A DNA stretch of 34,712 nucleotides from Actinomycetota bacterium (GTDB taxonomy: Bacteria > Actinomycetota > Geothermincolia > Geothermincolales > RBG-13-55-18), in the NCBI GenBank assembly GCA_030019255.1, contig JASEFK010000014.1, forward strand, positions 365-35,076, in the 5' to 3' direction. The notes under the pieces were generated by a model. That model searched no databases and was not told the DNA's origin. It saw only the letters and a list, made by a program, of their open reading frames with translations. The translations under genes were made by a program, and so were the position numbers. Of this stretch, positions 30,917 to 34,712 are shown piece by piece (the stretch's first letter is position 1; each line of letters starts with the position of its first letter).

Positions 30917-32368
30917 ATGGCGGGGAAAGAGGAGGCGAAGAAGGACTACCTGCGGAGGCTGTCCTCGGTCAACGATCTCATCCAGGCCTTTTACCGCAGC
31001 CGCATAGCGGGCGACCGTTCCATCCCCCGGGAGCTGATAACCGAGGCCTCCCGCGCCGTGCTGGAGGGAGTGAGGGAAGCCATCCTTGCCGCCCGCGACG
31101 AGATGTCCCTGAACGAAATCAGCACGGACACCGAGGAGCTGGTGTCCATGGTGGAAAAGGAAGTCGAGGAACGCCTGCGGCCCAGTTTCCGTCGGGTGAT
31201 CAACGCCACCGGGGTGGTGGTGCACACCAACCTGGGCCGCTCCATCCTCCCCGCGCCGGCCATCGAGGCCCTGCAGACAGCGGCCGCCCACTACAGCAAC
31301 CTGGAATTCCGCCTGGAGGACGGATCGCGGGGCTCCCGCCAGATGCACCTGCGCAGGATACTCTGCGAGCTTACGGGGGCCGAATCGGCGCTGGTGGTGA
31401 ACAACAACGCGGCGGCGGTACTCCTGGCCCTCACCACCCACGCCAGGGACCGGGAGGTAATCGTGAGCCGCGGTCAGCTCATCGAGATAGGAGGCTCCTT
31501 CCGGCTTCCCGAGGTTATGGCCCAGAGCGGGGCCAGGCTGGTGGAGGTGGGGACCACCAACAAGACCTACCTGGAGGACTACCGGAGGGCTATCACCAGC
31601 GAAACGGCGGTAATCATGCGCGCCCATCCCAGCAACTACCGCATCCTGGGTTTCACCGCCGAGGTAGACCTCAGGGAGTTGGCTTCCCTGGCCCACGAAT
31701 ACGGGCTCATCATGCTGGACGACCTGGGGAGCGGGGTTTACATGGACCTCTCCCGCTTCGGCCTCTCCCACGAGCCGACCATCCGCGACTCCCTCCGGAA
31801 CGGGGCGGACCTGGTATGCTTCAGCGGTGACAAGCTCCTGGGAGGTCCCCAGGCGGGCATCGTCCTGGGCCGCGAGGACCTGGTGGAGGCCATGGCCAGG
31901 CACCCCCTGGCCCGGGCCCTTCGCGCGGACAAGCTCACCGTGGCCGCTCTGGAGGCTACCCTTCGCCTGTACCTGGACCCGGAGCGGGCCCTGGTGGAGA
32001 TACCCACCCTGGCCATGCTCACCGCCGACCCGAAGTCCCTGCGCAGGAGGGCCCGCCGCCTGGCCAGGCAGCTCTCGTCCGCCTGCCCCGACCTGAGGGT
32101 GGAGGTCGTGGAGGACGTCTCCCGCGCCGGCGGTGGGTCCCTTCCCATGGAGGACCTTCCCACCTGGGTGGTGGCGGTGGATTCCTCCCGCATGAAGGTG
32201 AACCGGCTGGAGGAAAACCTGCGCCGGTGCGACCCCCCGGTCATCGGGCGCATAAAGGAGGACCGGCTCCTCCTGGACGTGAGGACCCTGAGCGACGAGG
32301 AGGTCCCCCTGGTGGTGGAGGCCTTCCGCTCCGCGGCGGGGGACGAGGAAAGCCGCACGGAATCATGA
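30917..32368 (+). CDS. selA: L-seryl-tRNA(Sec) selenium transferase SelA
   Basis: A 483-residue PLP enzyme that converts seryl-tRNA-Sec to selenocysteyl-tRNA-Sec using selenophosphate. Start ATG 30917 follows AAGGG. The N-terminal domain (LSSVNDLIQAF near 15-26) and R-V-I-N-A-T-G-V-V-V-H-T-N-L-G-R-S near 92-108 are typical, as are SNLEFRLEDGSRGSR and N-N-N-A-A-A-V-L-L-A-L. Lys306 in F-S-G-D-K-L-L-G-G-P-Q-A-G is the PLP lysine. LDDLGSGVYMDLSRFG precedes it. Length is close to E. coli SelA (463). No gene for the archaeal-type SepSecS/PSTK pathway is in the window. selB follows after 69 bases. Confidence 0.96.
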   Translation: MAGKEEAKKDYLRRLSSVNDLIQAFYRSRIAGDRSIPRELITEASRAVLEGVREAILAARDEMSLNEISTDTEELVSMVEKEVEERLRPSFRRVINATGVVVHTNLGRSILPAPAIEALQTAAAHYSNLEFRLEDGSRGSRQMHLRRILCELTGAESALVVNNNAAAVLLALTTHARDREVIVSRGQLIEIGGSFRLPEVMAQSGARLVEVGTTNKTYLEDYRRAITSETAVIMRAHPSNYRILGFTAEVDLRELASLAHEYGLIMLDDLGSGVYMDLSRFGLSHEPTIRDSLRNGADLVCFSGDKLLGGPQAGIVLGREDLVEAMARHPLARALRADKLTVAALEATLRLYLDPERALVEIPTLAMLTADPKSLRRRARRLARQLSSACPDLRVEVVEDVSRAGGGSLPMEDLPTWVVAVDSSRMKVNRLEENLRRCDPPVIGRIKEDRLLLDVRTLSDEEVPLVVEAFRSAAGDEESRTES

Positions 32369-32437
32369 AAAACCTGGTAACCATGACCGCCTTTTCTCCG
32401 GCGGCAAGGTTTCCGACCTGGCTACCGGAACGGGGGA

Positions 32438-34384
32438 ATGAAGAACTTCATCATCGGGACCGCCGGGCACATCGATCACGGTAAAACCGAGCTGGTCAAA
32501 GCCCTGACCGGCACGGACACCGACCGGCTCAAGGAAGAGAAGGAGCGGGGCATATCCATTGAGCTGGGCTTTGCGGAACTCAGGCTACCCAACGGCATTG
32601 CCGCCGGGGTGGTTGACGTGCCCGGCCACGAGCACTTCGTGAAGAACATGCTGGCCGGGGCCACCGGTTTCGACCTGGTACTCCTGGTGGTGGCCGCCGA
32701 CGACGGAGTGATGCCCCAGACGGTGGAGCACCTGGCCATCGTGGACCTCCTTGGGGTATCCGACGGGGTAGTGGCCATCACCAAGGCGGACCTGGTAGAG
32801 GAGGACATGCTGGAGCTGGTCAAGGAGGACGTCGGCGGGACGCTGCGGGGCACCTCCCTGGAGGATGCGGAGGTGGTGGTCACCTCCAGCCGCACCGGAC
32901 AGGGCCTGGACGAGCTCCTACAGGCCCTCTCCCGGGCTGCGGAGAGGGTCCGCTCCCGCGACAGCGAGGGACCCTTCCGCCTCCCCGTGGACCGCGTCTT
33001 TACCCTGCGCGGCATAGGCACGGTGGTCACCGGGACCCTCTGGGAAGGGAGCGTGGCCGACGGGGAGGAAGCCGTGGTACAGCCCTCCGGCAAGCGCCTG
33101 AGGATACGCAACGTTCAGGTACACGGGGAGGACGTGGAAAGGGCCTACGCCGGCCAGAGGGTGGCCATGAACCTTCCCGGCATCTCCAAGGAGGAGGTGA
33201 CTCGTGGGGACGTGATAGTATCCCCGGGTTACCTGCGACCCACCCTGATGGCCGACGCCCTGCTCCATCTCCTGGAAAGCGCCCCGCAGTCCCTGAAAAA
33301 CCGCGCCCGCATCCGCTTCCACCACGGCACCAGCGAGATCATGGCCCGGGTGGTCCTTCTCGGGGGCCGCGAGGAGCTCCTACCGGGCGAGAGCCACCCG
33401 GTGCAATTGCGCCTGGAGAAACCGGCCGTGCTGCGCTACGGCGACCGCTTCATCATCCGCAGCTATTCCCCCGTCACCACCATCGGCGGCGGCCGCATCC
33501 TGGACTCCCATCCCCGCAAGCACCGCCATCACCAGGTGGAAGTGCTCGAGGAGCTCAAGGTCCGGGAGCGTGGAGAGCCTCCCGAGCTGGTGCTCCTGGC
33601 CCTGGAGGAGAGAGGCCTCCCCCTATCCGTCGCCGGGCTGGTGGAGAGGCTGGAGTTGAAGGCCCGCGTGGTGGAAGGAGCGGTGAAGGAGCTCCTGGCG
33701 CAGGGGAAGCTGGTGGAAATAGCTGGTGAAAGCGGTACGCTCTACCTGGGCCCTTCCCGGCTGGAACATCTTCTGGACACCATGGTGGGGCTGGTGGAGG
33801 AACTGCACTCCGCCAACCCCCTGAAGGCGGGAGTGGAGAAGGAGGTGCTGCGCCAGCGTCTGGGGGAGCGGCTGGCAAAAGGGAGAAATTTCCAGTTGCC
33901 CGCGGAGGATTTCCTCTCCCTGCTGCGGGCCGCCGACAAGGCGGGTCGCCTGGAGACGGAGGGGGGCAAGGTCAGGGTAGCGGGAAAGGGACGAGCGCTG
34001 GGGGAAAGGGAACGCACCCTCCTGGGAGAGCTGGAATCCCTGATCAAGGAGGGCGGGTTCTCCCCTCCCCTCTTCAAGGAGCTGAGTGAGAGGCTGGGGG
34101 TAGACCGCAACCGGCTCCGGGACCTCCTGAACATCCTCCTCGAGGAGGGAAGGATAGAGCAGGTGAACCCGGAATATTTCCTGGCCGCTGGAAAGCTGGC
34201 CGAGGCGGAGGAGAAGGTGGTAGCCTTCCTCTCCAAGAGCGAGAGGCTCGCCGTGGCCGACCTCCGGGACATGCTGGGCGCCAGCCGGAAGTATGCCATC
34301 CCCCTCCTCGAATACCTGGACCGGAAGAAGGTCACCCGCCGGGAGGGGGATTACCGGGTGCTCTTCCGGCCCGTGCGGGGATAA
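32438..34384 (+). CDS. selB: Selenocysteine-specific elongation factor SelB
   Basis: A 648-residue GTPase that brings Sec-tRNA to the ribosome at UGA codons followed by a SECIS hairpin. The G1 motif is G-H-I-D-H-G-K-T (10-17), G3 is D-V-P-G-H-E (60-65), and G4 is T-K-A-D (115-118), the SelB/EF-Tu-like pattern. Domains II and III follow (YGDRFIIRSYSPVTTIGGG near 330-350). From about 370 to the end are winged-helix repeats that bind the SECIS RNA; one is seen near the C-terminus (E-E-G-R-I-E-Q-V-N-P-E-Y-F). Length is normal for the family (about 610-640). It should recognise the hairpin proposed in selD. tRNA-Sec lies about 190 bases downstream. Confidence 0.96.
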   Translation: MKNFIIGTAGHIDHGKTELVKALTGTDTDRLKEEKERGISIELGFAELRLPNGIAAGVVDVPGHEHFVKNMLAGATGFDLVLLVVAADDGVMPQTVEHLAIVDLLGVSDGVVAITKADLVEEDMLELVKEDVGGTLRGTSLEDAEVVVTSSRTGQGLDELLQALSRAAERVRSRDSEGPFRLPVDRVFTLRGIGTVVTGTLWEGSVADGEEAVVQPSGKRLRIRNVQVHGEDVERAYAGQRVAMNLPGISKEEVTRGDVIVSPGYLRPTLMADALLHLLESAPQSLKNRARIRFHHGTSEIMARVVLLGGREELLPGESHPVQLRLEKPAVLRYGDRFIIRSYSPVTTIGGGRILDSHPRKHRHHQVEVLEELKVRERGEPPELVLLALEERGLPLSVAGLVERLELKARVVEGAVKELLAQGKLVEIAGESGTLYLGPSRLEHLLDTMVGLVEELHSANPLKAGVEKEVLRQRLGERLAKGRNFQLPAEDFLSLLRAADKAGRLETEGGKVRVAGKGRALGERERTLLGELESLIKEGGFSPPLFKELSERLGVDRNRLRDLLNILLEEGRIEQVNPEYFLAAGKLAEAEEKVVAFLSKSERLAVADLRDMLGASRKYAIPLLEYLDRKKVTRREGDYRVLFRPVRG

Positions 34385-34536
34385 GGCAGGCTGCGGCACG
34401 AGGCGTTAACACCGAAACAGCCCTTTATATAAGCGGGGCCGTGGATGCTCGGATACAAGGAATGCATACCGGGACGAGAGGATGAAGGGGGATGGTGGTT
34501 TCGGTGCGGGCGGCGGCGTGGAGCCGGAAACCATCC

Positions 34537-34565
34537 TTTACAAGAAGGTCCATGGATAATAATTT
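34537..34565 (+). promoter_or_regulatory. Possible promoter of tRNA-Sec
   Basis: TTTACA (34537-34542), a 17-base spacer and TAATTT (34560-34565) put transcription start about at the mature 5' end. The AT-rich patch GGATAATAATTTTTATT also contains GATAAT. An imperfect stem (34490-34536) lies upstream. Confidence 0.4.
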
Positions 34566-34571
34566 TTATTC

Positions 34572-34667
34572 GGAGATGCATCCGTCCTGGTGGGCGGCCC
34601 GGTCTTCAAAACCGGTGCGGCGTCGTAACGGGCGCCGGGTAAGTTCGATTCTTACGCATCTCCGCCA
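34572..34667 (+). tRNA. selC: tRNA-Sec (anticodon UCA)
   Basis: A 96-base tRNA with the tRNA-Sec hallmarks. The acceptor stem has 8 pairs (GGAGATGC with GCATCTCC, 34656-34663), then discriminator G and encoded CCA. The D stem has 6 pairs (CCGTCC/GGGCGG) around the 4-base loop TGGT. The anticodon stem CCGGT/ACCGG encloses CTTCAAA, giving anticodon TCA at 34606-34608. A long variable arm (G-C-G-G-C-G to C-G-C-C-G region) and T arm GTAAG/TTCGATT/CTTAC follow. A run of six T's comes after the CCA. Confidence 0.97.
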
Positions 34668-34712
34668 TTTTTTATTCCCGCCGCCATGGGGTCTTCCGCC
34701 ACATCAAGGGAG

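Noticed and set aside
34445-34642. Plus-strand 65-residue ORF
   Set aside because: It overlaps most of tRNA-Sec and has no ribosome site.
1-34712. Prophage, IS element or integron
   Set aside because: No transposase, integrase, phage structural gene or terminal inverted repeats were seen.

Overview
The window is G+C-rich DNA with strongly G/C-ending codons, interrupted by short AT-rich islands that mostly sit where promoters are expected. It looks like an anaerobic, deep-branching actinomycete-type bacterium (Actinomycetota, perhaps the Geothermincolia/Coriobacteriia side). The lineage call is an inference. It rests on a DUF6049-like exported protein directly upstream of murJ (an arrangement known from actinobacteria), a compact Tad pilus locus with an actinobacterial-style Flp pilin, a KGG-repeat protein, and a full selenocysteine (Sec) machinery.

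Layout. (1) 1-4.7 kb, minus strand: the N-terminal 502 residues of a large exported protein built of about 23-residue repeats and running off the left edge; a lipoprotein with a clear rho-independent terminator; a membrane-anchored PQQ-type beta-propeller; and a doubtful small ORF made of two in-frame copies of a 26-residue unit. (2) 4.7-9.9 kb, plus strand: a Tad/Flp pilus operon (tadZ, tadA, tadB, tadC, flp pilin, prepilin peptidase) behind an AT-rich promoter island. (3) 10.2-19.9 kb, plus strand: priA (possibly leaderless), a small-multidrug-export-type membrane protein, a KGG protein, a YbaK-type tRNA deacylase, a TauE/SafE permease, a GNAT protein, a DUF6049-like protein and murJ. (4) 20.2-24.8 kb: an orphan single-pass membrane protein on the plus strand, then a minus-strand group. 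Four of these genes are tightly packed: a Cys-rich [4Fe-4S] protein, a zinc-ribbon membrane protein, a PLP D-cysteine desulfhydrase/ACC deaminase-like enzyme and a DUF2085 membrane protein. A fifth small conserved gene follows. (5) 25.6-28.0 kb, plus strand: tRNA-Pro(CGG), a class III CoA-transferase and an iron-sulfur-flavoprotein-like FMN reductase. (6) 28.7-34.7 kb, plus strand: selD, yedF, selA, selB and tRNA-Sec(UCA), a complete Sec synthesis and insertion set.

The most notable observation is that selD is itself a selenoprotein gene. The conserved N-terminus is recovered only by reading through an in-frame TGA at 28807-28809. This gives Sec17 and Lys20, which line up with Cys17 and Lys20 of E. 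coli SelD, and the full protein is 347 residues. A hairpin that fits bacterial SECIS geometry follows the TGA. Conventional ORF calling would start the gene late at 28819 and lose the active site. Other points of interest are the 23-residue repeat protein, a TadZ whose P-loop lysine is replaced by Asn, a probable leaderless priA, and several degenerate repeats in intergenic DNA.
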